DNA from: Candidatus Poribacteria bacterium
Lineage (GTDB): Bacteria; Poribacteria; WGA-4E; WGA-3G
DNA: 58,608 nt
Direction of reading: 5' to 3'
Assembly: GCA_007571305.1 (NCBI GenBank)
Contig: RKRR01000026.1
Coordinates: forward strand, 1-58,608
A program made the translations under genes and the position numbers. Under the pieces are notes generated by a model that saw only the letters and a program-made list of their open reading frames with translations, was not told where the DNA came from and did no database searches. Position 1 is the first letter of the stretch, and every line of letters starts with the position of its first letter. Positions 1 to 7,772 of the stretch are shown here, one piece after another.

Positions 1-2
1 CT

Positions 3-1196
3 CGGAAACAGTTCTATTTTCTGACATTATCCCATACTGTCCTGGACTCCTACGCGACGCTCTTATCGCATCTGCAACCTCTCCTTCTGACAAAATTAGC
101 AATTTCAGCGGCAACACGAAACAGTTTAGCAGGCAACTTTATCTCGATTTATAGCGTTTTTAGTTCACTCGGGCAAATACTCTTCGGGTGGCTATCGGAT
201 CGGGTCCGGTCAGTGCATTTCCTGACGTTTGGTGTCGGTTTCACTGCGATCGGTTTAAGCCTCCTATGGGAGGCCCCTTCGGCGCGTGTCGTCTATCTGC
301 TATTAGCAATAGGTGGACTCGGCATTGCCTCTTTCCATCCACAAGCGACGACCTACGCAGGGGCACTCGCCGCTGAAGGCAGGGGGATGGGAACCTCCAT
401 CTTTCTCACAGGAGGGAACATCGGTCGGGCACTCGGTCCGTTGGTACTGATGTTCATTCCATACAATTTCGGCCTACAATACTTAGTTTGGGAAATGATA
501 CCTGGAGTGATTTTAGCGTTGTTAGTGCCAAAAGTGCTGAAATTCGAGAAGTCTCTGGATCTCACCGCTACGCCGCGTGGAAGGCTAGAAGAGGAGCCAA
601 GACAACAAGAACCGTTTTGGACTGTTGCCCGCCCACATCTTCTACCCCTCAATGTGCTATTTATTATCGCGGCACTCCGAACCGTCACAGCAGTCGGGTT
701 GGAAAACTTCCTATCCATCTATCTGGATGACCAAAATTATTCCGACCAAATGCGTTCGCTCGTAATCGCGATCTTCATCTTTGCAGGCTCCATGGGTATT
801 ATGTCGAGTGGTTGGCTTATCACCCGTGTAAACACCTACGTTCTGTTGTTGGTCTCACTCCTCGGATCCCCGCCCCTTCTCTATGCCTCACTGCACTCTG
901 ACGGTCCGAGTTTTCTTGTCTTCCTCTTTTTGGGGAACGTGGTGCTCTCAAGTTCAATCACGGTTAATATCATCTTAGCACAGATGATCCTGCGAGGGCA
1001 CGAAAACATTGCGTCGAGTTTTATGATGGGTGCGGCGTGGGGTGTCGGAGGATTATTGAATAAGATTGTTGGTGTTCTGGGAGATCAATACGGCTTGCCT
1101 ATCGTGCTTGATGGGTTAGTGATGGTTCCGGTGGTCTTGGCACCGCTCCTGATTTTGCTACGCGATCAACCGAACTTGTCAAGACCGAATGTATAA
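3..1196 (+). CDS. MFS exporter, fosmidomycin-resistance (Fsr)-like, 5' truncated by window edge
   Basis: The frame is open from base 3 to the TAA at 1194-1196, so the gene begins left of the window; a GTG at 213 is internal, not the start. The visible protein has about ten hydrophobic segments. It carries the MFS loop signature GWLSDRVRS after an early helix, and the pairs GIASFHPQ and GGNIGRALGP, which resemble the Fsr group (small-molecule and drug efflux by proton antiport in the inner membrane). The early HTVLDSYATLL stretch also resembles the first helix of Fsr proteins, so only a few N-terminal residues are probably missing. The substrate cannot be told from sequence. The gene converges with the barrel gene downstream. 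Confidence 0.8.
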   Translation, partial: RKQFYFLTLSHTVLDSYATLLSHLQPLLLTKLAISAATRNSLAGNFISIYSVFSSLGQILFGWLSDRVRSVHFLTFGVGFTAIGLSLLWEAPSARVVYLLLAIGGLGIASFHPQATTYAGALAAEGRGMGTSIFLTGGNIGRALGPLVLMFIPYNFGLQYLVWEMIPGVILALLVPKVLKFEKSLDLTATPRGRLEEEPRQQEPFWTVARPHLLPLNVLFIIAALRTVTAVGLENFLSIYLDDQNYSDQMRSLVIAIFIFAGSMGIMSSGWLITRVNTYVLLLVSLLGSPPLLYASLHSDGPSFLVFLFLGNVVLSSSITVNIILAQMILRGHENIASSFMMGAAWGVGGLLNKIVGVLGDQYGLPIVLDGLVMVPVVLAPLLILLRDQPNLSRPNV

Positions 1197-1229
1197 GGGT
1201 AGTCAATTTTCAGTTATAGCGCTCAGAGA

Positions 1230-1256
1230 GTAGGGGCATCCCTCGTGGGTGCCCGT
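1230..1256. terminator. Hairpin between convergent genes, possible bidirectional terminator
   Basis: The arms GGGGCATCC and GGGTGCCC flank a five-base loop in the 65-bp gap between the MFS gene and the minus-strand barrel gene. Neither strand has a clean T-run after the stem, so function as an intrinsic terminator is an inference from position only. Confidence 0.35.
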
Positions 1257-1261
1257 AAATT

Positions 1262-2359
1262 CTAAAAATGCCACAACAGACTCAGAAAGTGCGTGCTGAT
1301 TAGATCGCCGAGAAGAAGTGCGTAATCAAGGCGAAATTGGCGGACCTGGATGCCGATCCCACTCGTAATGCGATCATCTCGGTAACCGACACGGAGTGCC
1401 AACGGTTCGCTGATACGATACTCTATGCCGATATGCGATTGTCCACCGTAGCGTTGCTGCCACTGATAGGACAGAATCATCTCTCGGTTGAAAACGTGAT
1501 TGTTCGTGTACGCGACTCCCACATTCCAATTCGCTGGAATAGATTCTTTCGGGGCAGACAAGGTATTCCAAGTTAAAGTCGTTTTCGAGATGTCCTGAAG
1601 ATTGAATCCAAAGGCGAGACTGCCGAAGTCTTCTACATTAAAAAGGGCATTAAAATCGGGCAAACGGACGAGAAATCCCGCGTCAAAACCGTACCCCCAA
1701 CTCCCATAATTATAGGTATCAAGATCTCCGCCACTCAGACTCTGTGTAATTAGTTTGGTGTTTATACCACACATAAACTCTGGCGGCAGAGAATCCCTCC
1801 CGAAATTATCCCACCACGACTGGCTCACAACCCAACGCGTGGCAAATGTCAAAATATAGGCGTTTTCGCTGTCGTTGAGGTAACCTACCGGAATGAAATC
1901 GGATTCTCTGGGTCGATTCTTTGCGAGGTTTCGTCGCGCTTCTGGTGTAATATTCGGATCAAACGCTGGGACGAGCGGATAGATAGGAATATCATCTACT
2001 CCTGCCCGAAACCATGACACTCCGAGGTTGAGTTTCGACAGGACTTGTGTTGTGCCACTGATATAGTTAAACGTGCCTAATCCGGAACGCCGCGCGGCGT
2101 GCATCAGGCAGAGTTGATAGTTATCGGGGATACCCGCGATGCCAGCCGGGTTCCAATAGGTCGCGGTTACATCGTCAGCAATGCTCACATAGGCACCGCC
2201 CAATCCGAGAGCTCTGCCGCCAACACCGCTCGTCAAAAAATCACCGGTGTAGTTTTCAGCAGAGGCTGGTAAAGCAGTAATTCCCATCCATCCAATTAAC
2301 ACCACTACGACACAAATAATATCTACGGTATTCGGTTTTTGCTGTTGCAATTTGACCAA
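1262..2359 (-). CDS. PorV/UPF0164-family outer-membrane beta-barrel protein
   Basis: The protein has 365 residues. A hydrophobic signal segment (about residues 13-35) ends in ASA. The start of the mature chain carries the family hallmark GRALGLGGAYVSIADD followed by WNPAGIAGI, as in the UPF0164/PorV/PorQ group of FadL-like barrels. The rest alternates amphipathic strands with aromatic girdles and ends in LLWHF, consistent with an outer-membrane beta-signal. In Bacteroidota the family serves type IX secretion; elsewhere its role is mostly unknown. It follows the SUMF1-like gene by 57 bp on the same strand and is probably cotranscribed. A second, unlinked paralogue lies at 10765-11763. Confidence 0.75.
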   Translation of the reverse strand: MVKLQQQKPNTVDIICVVVVLIGWMGITALPASAENYTGDFLTSGVGGRALGLGGAYVSIADDVTATYWNPAGIAGIPDNYQLCLMHAARRSGLGTFNYISGTTQVLSKLNLGVSWFRAGVDDIPIYPLVPAFDPNITPEARRNLAKNRPRESDFIPVGYLNDSENAYILTFATRWVVSQSWWDNFGRDSLPPEFMCGINTKLITQSLSGGDLDTYNYGSWGYGFDAGFLVRLPDFNALFNVEDFGSLAFGFNLQDISKTTLTWNTLSAPKESIPANWNVGVAYTNNHVFNREMILSYQWQQRYGGQSHIGIEYRISEPLALRVGYRDDRITSGIGIQVRQFRLDYALLLGDLISTHFLSLLWHF

Positions 2360-2416
2360 TGGTTTTTTCCTTGGAACTATTATGACGGCACCCGGAGCAT
2401 GCCTATTACTTTATAT

Positions 2417-3205
2417 TTAAGGATTCACGTCACGCACGCAACGAAATCCGACATCACTACTCAACAGGGAGGGTTTCTCCGCGAGGCGATTTGCGGCGCG
2501 GACGCTTTTTGCATTGAAACTCCACGATCCACCACGGACAACACGCCGTGCTCTGTTAGCATCAGCATTTGCGATAGCTTCTTGAACGCTTTCAGCCCCA
2601 GCAACAGGATTGTGGCGGAGCCCATTTGCATAAAACTTTCGGTGATATTCATCAAGACACCACTCCGCGACGTTCCCAGACATATCGTATACACCGTAGC
2701 CATTGGCAGGATATGTACCTATAGGTGTTGTGCGCTCCTCATGCGTACCAGATTTCGTGGCCTTACCGTAATTTGCTTTGTTGGAGTCAATCGCCCCCTC
2801 CCACGGATAGTCTTGTCCGATTAAACCACCTCGTGCGGCTTTTTCCCATTCGGCTTCTGTAGGTAATCGCTTCCCTGCCCATTGAGCATACGCCAACGCA
2901 TCGTGCCAACTTACCTCTACGACAGGATGCTGATCGGTCGGGGAGGTACGAGAAACCGAGTTCGGTAATGATCTATGATTTGTGTCTTCAAGGAACCTTT
3001 TGTATTCCCCAACGGTTACTTCGTATGGGTCTATATAGAACCCATCAAGGTAAACAGTATGTACCGGTTTTTCATCGCGTTCTCCATTGTTGCTCCCCAT
3101 CTGAAATTCGCCCGCTGGAATGAGTACCATATCGGGTGCCTGCACAGATAGGGTCGCTATAAAGCAAAAAGTGCCGTAGCAGAGGACATGCAGGACGCTA
3201 TTCAC
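2417..3205 (-). CDS. SUMF1/FGE-fold secreted protein lacking the FGE cysteines
   Basis: The protein has 262 residues. A short signal peptide is followed by the formylglycine-generating-enzyme fold: MVLIPAGEFQMGS, the EVTVGEYKRFL strand, RLPTEAEWEKAARGG, GNVAEWCLDEY and the terminal GGSWSF...GFRCVRD. In true FGE two cysteines lie just after the GGS turn and bind copper; here that segment reads SFNAKSV, so neither is present. It is therefore probably not a sulfatase activator but one of the many FGE-fold proteins with binding or other roles. The start is GTG at 3205, inside a GTGA overlap with the stop of the upstream phyH-like gene, which implies translational coupling. Confidence 0.8.
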   Translation of the reverse strand: MNSVLHVLCYGTFCFIATLSVQAPDMVLIPAGEFQMGSNNGERDEKPVHTVYLDGFYIDPYEVTVGEYKRFLEDTNHRSLPNSVSRTSPTDQHPVVEVSWHDALAYAQWAGKRLPTEAEWEKAARGGLIGQDYPWEGAIDSNKANYGKATKSGTHEERTTPIGTYPANGYGVYDMSGNVAEWCLDEYHRKFYANGLRHNPVAGAESVQEAIANADANRARRVVRGGSWSFNAKSVRAANRLAEKPSLLSSDVGFRCVRDVNP

Positions 3206-4071
3206 TGCTCAACTCTGTTCAAATCAAACGCATTCCAATAATACTGATATTTCGTGGAAGTCCAGTCTTTGTAGATTTCGTCCCAAGTCATCCGATTGAA
3301 ATGCGGTAGAAGCGATCCATCTGTGACAGGTTTGGAGTGCCCTTGATATCGATAGTCCACCGAGAGGCGTATCCGATCCGAAGTCTGATTCGGCATCGCC
3401 TTGTGAACGGCGTGGCTGTGAAAGAAGAGGGCATCGCCAATCTCGTAATCACCTGCGACCCAGTAGAGCCCATCCGCTTCTAAAGTTCCTGTATCTATAC
3501 CGAGTCCACCTGCGCCGAGTGCAGGTTTGACAGGATAAATTCCCCCACGATGCGAACCAGAGAGGACTGACAATCCGCCCAACTCCCCTGGACAGGGGCC
3601 AAGCGGTATCCATCCAGTATAGGTTTCCTCTGTCCCGCGGATGTGGATGAAGTCTTGATGTGCAGGTGTCGTATATTTTGTGTTCTCAGGGAACATAATT
3701 CTTCCAATATTCCGCGGATGCACGAGTGTCTTTTCACCGAAAAGTTTGTCACACACGTCTATGATCGCCGGGTGGTGCGCGAATGCGTGGAAAGATTCCA
3801 AGCACTGGAACTCATCCAAGATGGGCCAATACCCATCGTCACCTTCCATGAAGGGACCCCCGGTGCGGATACCGTCCATCAGAGACTCGCCTCCCTGTGC
3901 CCACCCGTGCTGATGGCAGATATTCAAGAAATCTTGACGCAGTTCGTAGATAGAATCAGCATCAATCAAGTTACGAAAAAAGAGATAACCGTCCTGCTGT
4001 GCGCGCTCTCGGAGTTTTTCAGGCTGATCTAAGAGTTCATTTGAAACAAAAAAGGGTTCGATTTTTGCCAT
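3202..4071 (-). CDS. Phytanoyl-CoA dioxygenase (PhyH) family oxygenase
   Basis: The protein has 289 residues and is a non-haem Fe(II)/2-oxoglutarate oxygenase. The iron ligands are visible as H138-x-D140 (AHQDF) and a distal His, probably H223 in AVHKAMPNQ, followed by the 2-oxoglutarate-binding Arg in SDRIRLSVDY. The double-stranded helix core is bridged by ELGGLSVLSGSH. Family members hydroxylate many small molecules, so the substrate is unknown. The gene overlaps the downstream SUMF1-like gene by 4 bp (GTGA). The ATG at 4071 is preceded by an AGGAG-like site on the minus strand. It is first in a three-gene set with the SUMF1-like and barrel genes. Confidence 0.85.
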   Translation of the reverse strand: MAKIEPFFVSNELLDQPEKLRERAQQDGYLFFRNLIDADSIYELRQDFLNICHQHGWAQGGESLMDGIRTGGPFMEGDDGYWPILDEFQCLESFHAFAHHPAIIDVCDKLFGEKTLVHPRNIGRIMFPENTKYTTPAHQDFIHIRGTEETYTGWIPLGPCPGELGGLSVLSGSHRGGIYPVKPALGAGGLGIDTGTLEADGLYWVAGDYEIGDALFFHSHAVHKAMPNQTSDRIRLSVDYRYQGHSKPVTDGSLLPHFNRMTWDEIYKDWTSTKYQYYWNAFDLNRVEQ

Positions 4072-4254
4072 AACTTGCTCCTTGCTTGTGAACGTCGCGA
4101 TGTTTTAAAGTTGGATAACGTGAATTTGATAAATAAGAGAAGTATTTTTGAATAAAGAGAACCGTTTTGGTATCATGAAGTTATCCCATCTTCACCAAAA
4201 GGAGTTCTTCGATGCGTATTATAGCACTTTTTTACGAAAGAGACGACTCTTTTT

Positions 4255-4375
4255 CGATTACGAGAAATGACAGACGAGGCAGTGTCTTCCGGAGACACCA
4301 CCGCGAGAAAGACACAGGCAGCCGAGGTGCCTCCACCCGAGCGAGGTGATGCCGCTCGTGACTGCAGCAACTTTC
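4255..4375. other. GC-rich, hairpin-dense stretch in an AT-rich gap, possible structured RNA
   Basis: The gap 4072-4598 contains no convincing gene. Within it this stretch is clearly richer in G and C than its flanks and holds three consecutive small hairpins: GTGTCT/AGACAC (4282-4298), GAGG/CCTC (4324-4333) and GAGCG/CGCTC (4339-4357). An 11-bp direct repeat CAACTTTCAAG follows at about 4368 and 4409. No known riboswitch signature is recognised. A minus-strand reading frame across it looks like noise (low-complexity, Arg/Ser-rich). Confidence 0.25.
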
Positions 4376-4468
4376 AAGTCAATGGCATCTCTGCTTTGAT
4401 TGCTTATCAACTTTCAAGAACAAACCCGCGCTGAAAGGTTCTGAACTTCAGCACATCAATGAAAACCC

Positions 4469-4497
4469 TTGATTTTTCCGCACGCTTGGTGTATACT
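4469..4497 (+). promoter_or_regulatory. Sigma-70-type promoter for the phyH-lipoprotein-metE-like run
   Basis: A -35 box TTGATT (4469-4474) and a -10 box TATACT (4492-4497) are separated by 17 bp. Transcription would start near 4504, giving a leader of about 95 nt before the start at 4599. Confidence 0.65.
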
Positions 4498-4531
4498 TTA
4501 ATACCATAATTTATTTAGGAGGCGAAATCGG

Positions 4532-4582
4532 TACCATTTAGTTTCGCGAGCCGAAGCCTGAGGTTATGGTAGGCTAAATGGA
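4532..4582 (+). promoter_or_regulatory. Structured 5' leader with competing stems upstream of phyH-like gene
   Basis: CCATTTAG (4534-4541) pairs perfectly with CTAAATGG (4574-4581). Two alternative stems use the same region: AGCCT (4555-4559) with AGGCT (4571-4575), and TACCAT (4532-4537) with ATGGTA (4566-4571). The Shine-Dalgarno AAGGAG of the next gene begins about five bases after the right arm. Mutually exclusive pairings close to a ribosome site suggest translational control, but this is inference. Confidence 0.4.
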
Positions 4583-4598
4583 ATCAAGGAGAGATTGT

Positions 4599-5339
4599 AT
4601 GGGACTCACGAGCAAAGAACAGCAGTTTTACATAGAGAACGGCTATTTCCTGAAAAAGGGACTTGTCTCTTCAGAAGACATTGCGCGAATTGAGGAAGAG
4701 GTCGAAGACATACACAACCGCATGGCGGAGCAACCCGCTGATGGCATTGGAATCTCTTGGGAAGTCTACGACTCGGATGATCATCCGCCGCGTATCAAAC
4801 AGTTGATGCACAGTGAGTTAGTGAGCTCGACACTAAACCGCCTGCTTCGCTCTGACGCAGTGTTGGATATATTGGAAATATTGATGGGAAAGAATATATC
4901 ACTCTATCATAGCAAATTACTTCCAAAAGCGGGAGGCGATGGCACAGCTATCCCGTGGCATCAGGACTACGCCTATTGGAAAAACGATGAGAACAAACCG
5001 GTTATGATTAATTGTCAACTGGCTATCAGTGAGGCGAATCTTGAGAATGGGTGCATTCAGTTTGTACCCGGTAGCCATAACTGGGGTCTACAAGAGCATG
5101 AACGGAAACATCAGACGTTTGGAGTGTTTCTACCCGGGCACTATCAAGAACGGGAAGATGCCGTTGCCGTCGAGATGGCACCGGGGGACGGGGTCTTTTT
5201 TAATGCCCTGATTATTCATGGATCTGCCCCAAATAATTCGGCGAACGACCGGATGATGAACACGTTTGCTTACAATGTAACTGGAAACGGTGAGACCCAA
5301 TGTCGGGAAGTCTTACGCGGAAAATCTCTGAGCACATGA
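4599..5339 (+). CDS. Phytanoyl-CoA dioxygenase (PhyH) family oxygenase
   Basis: The protein has 246 residues and is an Fe(II)/2-oxoglutarate-dependent oxygenase. The iron site is H121-x-D123 (PWHQDYAYW) with distal H207 (LIIHGSAPNNSA) and the cosubstrate Arg at R218. The bridging LENGCIQFVPGSH motif is typical. An ATG also exists at 4578, but the one at 4599 is preferred because AAGGAG sits seven bases upstream of it and the family N-terminus usually starts near LTSKEQQFYIENGY. The stop overlaps the start of the lipoprotein gene (ATGA), so the two are translationally coupled. Expression probably runs from the promoter at 4469-4497 through a structured leader. Confidence 0.87.
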   Translation: MGLTSKEQQFYIENGYFLKKGLVSSEDIARIEEEVEDIHNRMAEQPADGIGISWEVYDSDDHPPRIKQLMHSELVSSTLNRLLRSDAVLDILEILMGKNISLYHSKLLPKAGGDGTAIPWHQDYAYWKNDENKPVMINCQLAISEANLENGCIQFVPGSHNWGLQEHERKHQTFGVFLPGHYQEREDAVAVEMAPGDGVFFNALIIHGSAPNNSANDRMMNTFAYNVTGNGETQCREVLRGKSLST

Positions 5340-6340
5340 AAAAAGTAACGGATGTCTGGAAAATTCTTTGGTTCTTGCTTATTGGTGTTGTGGTAGGTTG
5401 CGGTGGTGATGAAACCAGTAGTATAAATGTTGCACCACACATTCTGGTGTTTGAAGCAGAATCAGATATAGTTCCGCCAGGAACAGCGGTGCCCATCCGC
5501 CTGGAAGCCGCTGACCTCGAAGGGCATTCCCTATCATATACATGGGAAGTTACGGGGGGCGATCTAACAGAGAACGCGTCTGGTGCACTCTGGCGCGCTC
5601 CGCAAACTGAACGGAGGTACCAGATTGAAGTTACGGTAAGCGATGGAGAAAACACTACGAGAAGCACACTTGACATCCAAGTGTGGCGAACCCGTCCCGG
5701 AGACTATTATCCGTTGGCCGTAGGGAATGTTTGGCACTACCGTGACACAAGCGGTGCTGAGATCACTTTCGAGATTGTGGATACCATCCAGATTCAACGT
5801 GCGGGTGGGGAAACTATTGAGAGCTTTGTTCTCCAGAAATCGAGTAAGGCTGAAGATTTAGAGAACGTTGTAAACTACTCTTACCTTGGAACGAGCCTTG
5901 ATGAAAAGGGTGAGGTTTCAGGAGTTGTCCAACACGCACAGAACACCACGTCCGGCACGGGCGATACGATTCTGTTTGTGCCTTATCTCCCACTATACCA
6001 ATTCCCACTTATTCCGGGTGAGAGATGGGAGGTTAACTTTCAGGCACAATTAGTTCCCGAACTCTTTCCCATTGGCGGTGGACTCGACGAATTTGAAGTG
6101 ATTTCAGAAGAGACGGTGACCGTGCCAGCAGGAACTTTTGAACATGTCTTCCAAGTTCAGGAATCCTTTCAGTGGGGATTTGATATTGAAAATCAGAACG
6201 TTCCACTTGACATCACTGTCGCAAAAAAATGGGTTGCACCGGATGTCGGGATTATCAAATTTACACAATCACAGACTCGAGGTGATGTGACTGTTGACAC
6301 GGTCTTCGAACTTGAGTCCTTTGAGTTAGCCGGAAATTAA
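5336..6340 (+). CDS. Lipoprotein with an Ig/PKD-like domain
   Basis: The start is taken as the ATG at 5336 (ATGA overlap with the phyH-like stop). From there the protein has 334 residues with a canonical lipoprotein signal: a Lys-rich N-region, the hydrophobic LWFLLIGVV and a GVVVGC lipobox. Residues about 35-120 look like an Ig/PKD-type beta-sandwich (PPGTAVPIRLEAAD, LSYTWEVTGG, YQIEVTVSDGEN). The C-terminal 200 residues begin at GDYYPLAVGNVWHY, a motif common in secreted proteins of unknown function, and contain no recognised catalytic residues. It is probably a membrane-anchored extracytoplasmic binding protein. The coupling to an oxygenase is unexplained. Confidence 0.75.
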   Translation: MKKVTDVWKILWFLLIGVVVGCGGDETSSINVAPHILVFEAESDIVPPGTAVPIRLEAADLEGHSLSYTWEVTGGDLTENASGALWRAPQTERRYQIEVTVSDGENTTRSTLDIQVWRTRPGDYYPLAVGNVWHYRDTSGAEITFEIVDTIQIQRAGGETIESFVLQKSSKAEDLENVVNYSYLGTSLDEKGEVSGVVQHAQNTTSGTGDTILFVPYLPLYQFPLIPGERWEVNFQAQLVPELFPIGGGLDEFEVISEETVTVPAGTFEHVFQVQESFQWGFDIENQNVPLDITVAKKWVAPDVGIIKFTQSQTRGDVTVDTVFELESFELAGN

Positions 6341-6344
6341 ATTT

Positions 6345-7364
6345 GTGAAAAACACAACAAAAAAACCAGAAATTTTAACCTCTACTGTAGGTTCCTATCC
6401 GGTCCCGGCATGGCTCCTGTCAATGCCAACGGAGCAAACACTGCTTGATGCGACGCGGGTTGTCGTAGATATCCAGAGGCAACGGGGTATTGATCTCCCG
6501 ACGGATGGCGAACTTTACCGCTTTGATGCCAACCACCCAGATACCAATGGAATGATTGATTATTTTATCCGTCCGCTTTCTGGTGTGAGAGCTGAAGTCG
6601 GGCGGCAGGAATGGCATGAATTTCGGCAGATGCAGACGATGTCGTTCCGTGCGAAACCGGCAGGGGTTGTTGAGAATGCTTTGGGAGAAGGCACGTTAAA
6701 CCTCGTTTCTGATTACGAACGCGCAGCAAGTGTGTCTGGAAAGGATATCAAATTCACGGTAACGAGTCCTTACATGCTCGCACGGACGCTGTTAGATAAA
6801 TATTACGGCGACTTTGATTCCCTACTGACTGCTTTAGCGGAAGTATTGGCGACACAGGTACGAGAACTGGATTGTGCCTGCCTTCAAATTGATGAGGCAA
6901 ATATACCCGGCAATCCACAAGATGGCCCTCGCGCTGCTGAGGCGATTAATACTGTCCTTGATGCATTTAGTGGAGAGAAAGCAGTCCATTTCTGCTTCGG
7001 CAATTACGGTGGTCAGGTAATCCAAAAAGGGAATTGGAGTGCTCTCGTGGACTTCTTGAACACGCTCCGATGCGACCATCTGGTCTTGGAACTGAAACAT
7101 CGTCCTGAGGCAGATCTTGAGGCACTCAGGGAAGTTACATCAGATATAGTACTCGGCATTGGGGTAATTGATGTGAAAGTCAACCCTATTGAGACACCCG
7201 ATGACGTGGCATCCAGTATCGAAACAGCAGAAAAGATATTGGGTGTTGGACGGATTGGCTGGGTGCATCCTGATTGTGGCTTTTGGATGCTCCAACGTTC
7301 TGTGGTAGATCGAAAGATAGAGGCACTTGTACAAGGCAGAGATAAGTATTTGGGACTTACCTAA
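6345..7364 (+). CDS. MetE-like cobalamin-independent methionine synthase family protein (single catalytic domain)
   Basis: The protein has 339 residues and starts with GTG at 6345, 4 bp after the lipoprotein stop. It matches the C-terminal catalytic barrel of MetE: STVGSYP near residue 13, CLQIDEANIP at about 180, and all four zinc ligands at positions expected for the family, H215 and C217 (VHFCFGN), E249 (LVLELKH) and C311 (HPDCGF). The N-terminal half of canonical MetE (about 750 residues in total) is absent. Similar one-domain proteins act as core-MetE methyltransferases or on other zinc-bound thiols, so the methyl donor and acceptor are not known. It probably belongs to the same transcript as the preceding two genes. 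Confidence 0.8.
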   Translation: MKNTTKKPEILTSTVGSYPVPAWLLSMPTEQTLLDATRVVVDIQRQRGIDLPTDGELYRFDANHPDTNGMIDYFIRPLSGVRAEVGRQEWHEFRQMQTMSFRAKPAGVVENALGEGTLNLVSDYERAASVSGKDIKFTVTSPYMLARTLLDKYYGDFDSLLTALAEVLATQVRELDCACLQIDEANIPGNPQDGPRAAEAINTVLDAFSGEKAVHFCFGNYGGQVIQKGNWSALVDFLNTLRCDHLVLELKHRPEADLEALREVTSDIVLGIGVIDVKVNPIETPDDVASSIETAEKILGVGRIGWVHPDCGFWMLQRSVVDRKIEALVQGRDKYLGLT

Positions 7365-7481
7365 CGAGATGGTTGTCGATTGTCAGCCCGGGTTGCTATG
7401 CAATCCTTTCTACTACCGGTTAAAAGAGAGTGTAACTTCACCAGAAACCCACTTAACCGATAACCAAATGAAAGGACACAG

Positions 7482-7760
7482 ATGTTTGAAGTTCAGCTAC
7501 CGATGTTAAAAAAATTTCAGAACGTTGCTGGTGCTGCTGCGGGAATAGGGTTCATACTCGGCACGCTAATTCCTATCGTGGCTATTTTTATTTTAGACTG
7601 GCAGTGTCCGTTTGGAGATGGAATTCTTCGGATCGGGAGTTTTTTGGTAATTGCAGGGTTTGGAAGTGCCATTATTTTCGGTAATATTGTTGCTCTTGCT
7701 CTCATCGGTTTTGCGAAATATCGCCAGATACTATCCAATTCATCAAAAAAAGGGAAATAA
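7482..7760 (+). CDS. Small two-helix membrane protein
   Basis: The protein has 92 residues with two strong hydrophobic segments (about 17-38 and 50-74) and a Lys-rich C-terminus. An AAAGGA site lies five bases before the ATG at 7482; a later in-frame ATG at 7503 is possible. It lies 12 bp before the TauE gene on the same strand, which supports it being a real gene. No family is recognised. Confidence 0.55.
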   Translation: MFEVQLPMLKKFQNVAGAAAGIGFILGTLIPIVAIFILDWQCPFGDGILRIGSFLVIAGFGSAIIFGNIVALALIGFAKYRQILSNSSKKGK

Positions 7761-7772
7761 TAGGGGAATAAA

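Noticed and set aside
2417..3205. SUMF1-like protein as activator of the sulfatase at 35194
   Set aside because: Both copper-site cysteines of a working FGE are missing.
4173..4370. 65-residue minus-strand frame
   Set aside because: Low-complexity Arg/Ser content over a hairpin-dense stretch; no ribosome site, so treated as non-coding.
5300..5335. Upstream start for the lipoprotein
   Set aside because: It adds charged residues before the lipoprotein signal; the ATG at 5336 with ATGA overlap gives a clean signal peptide.
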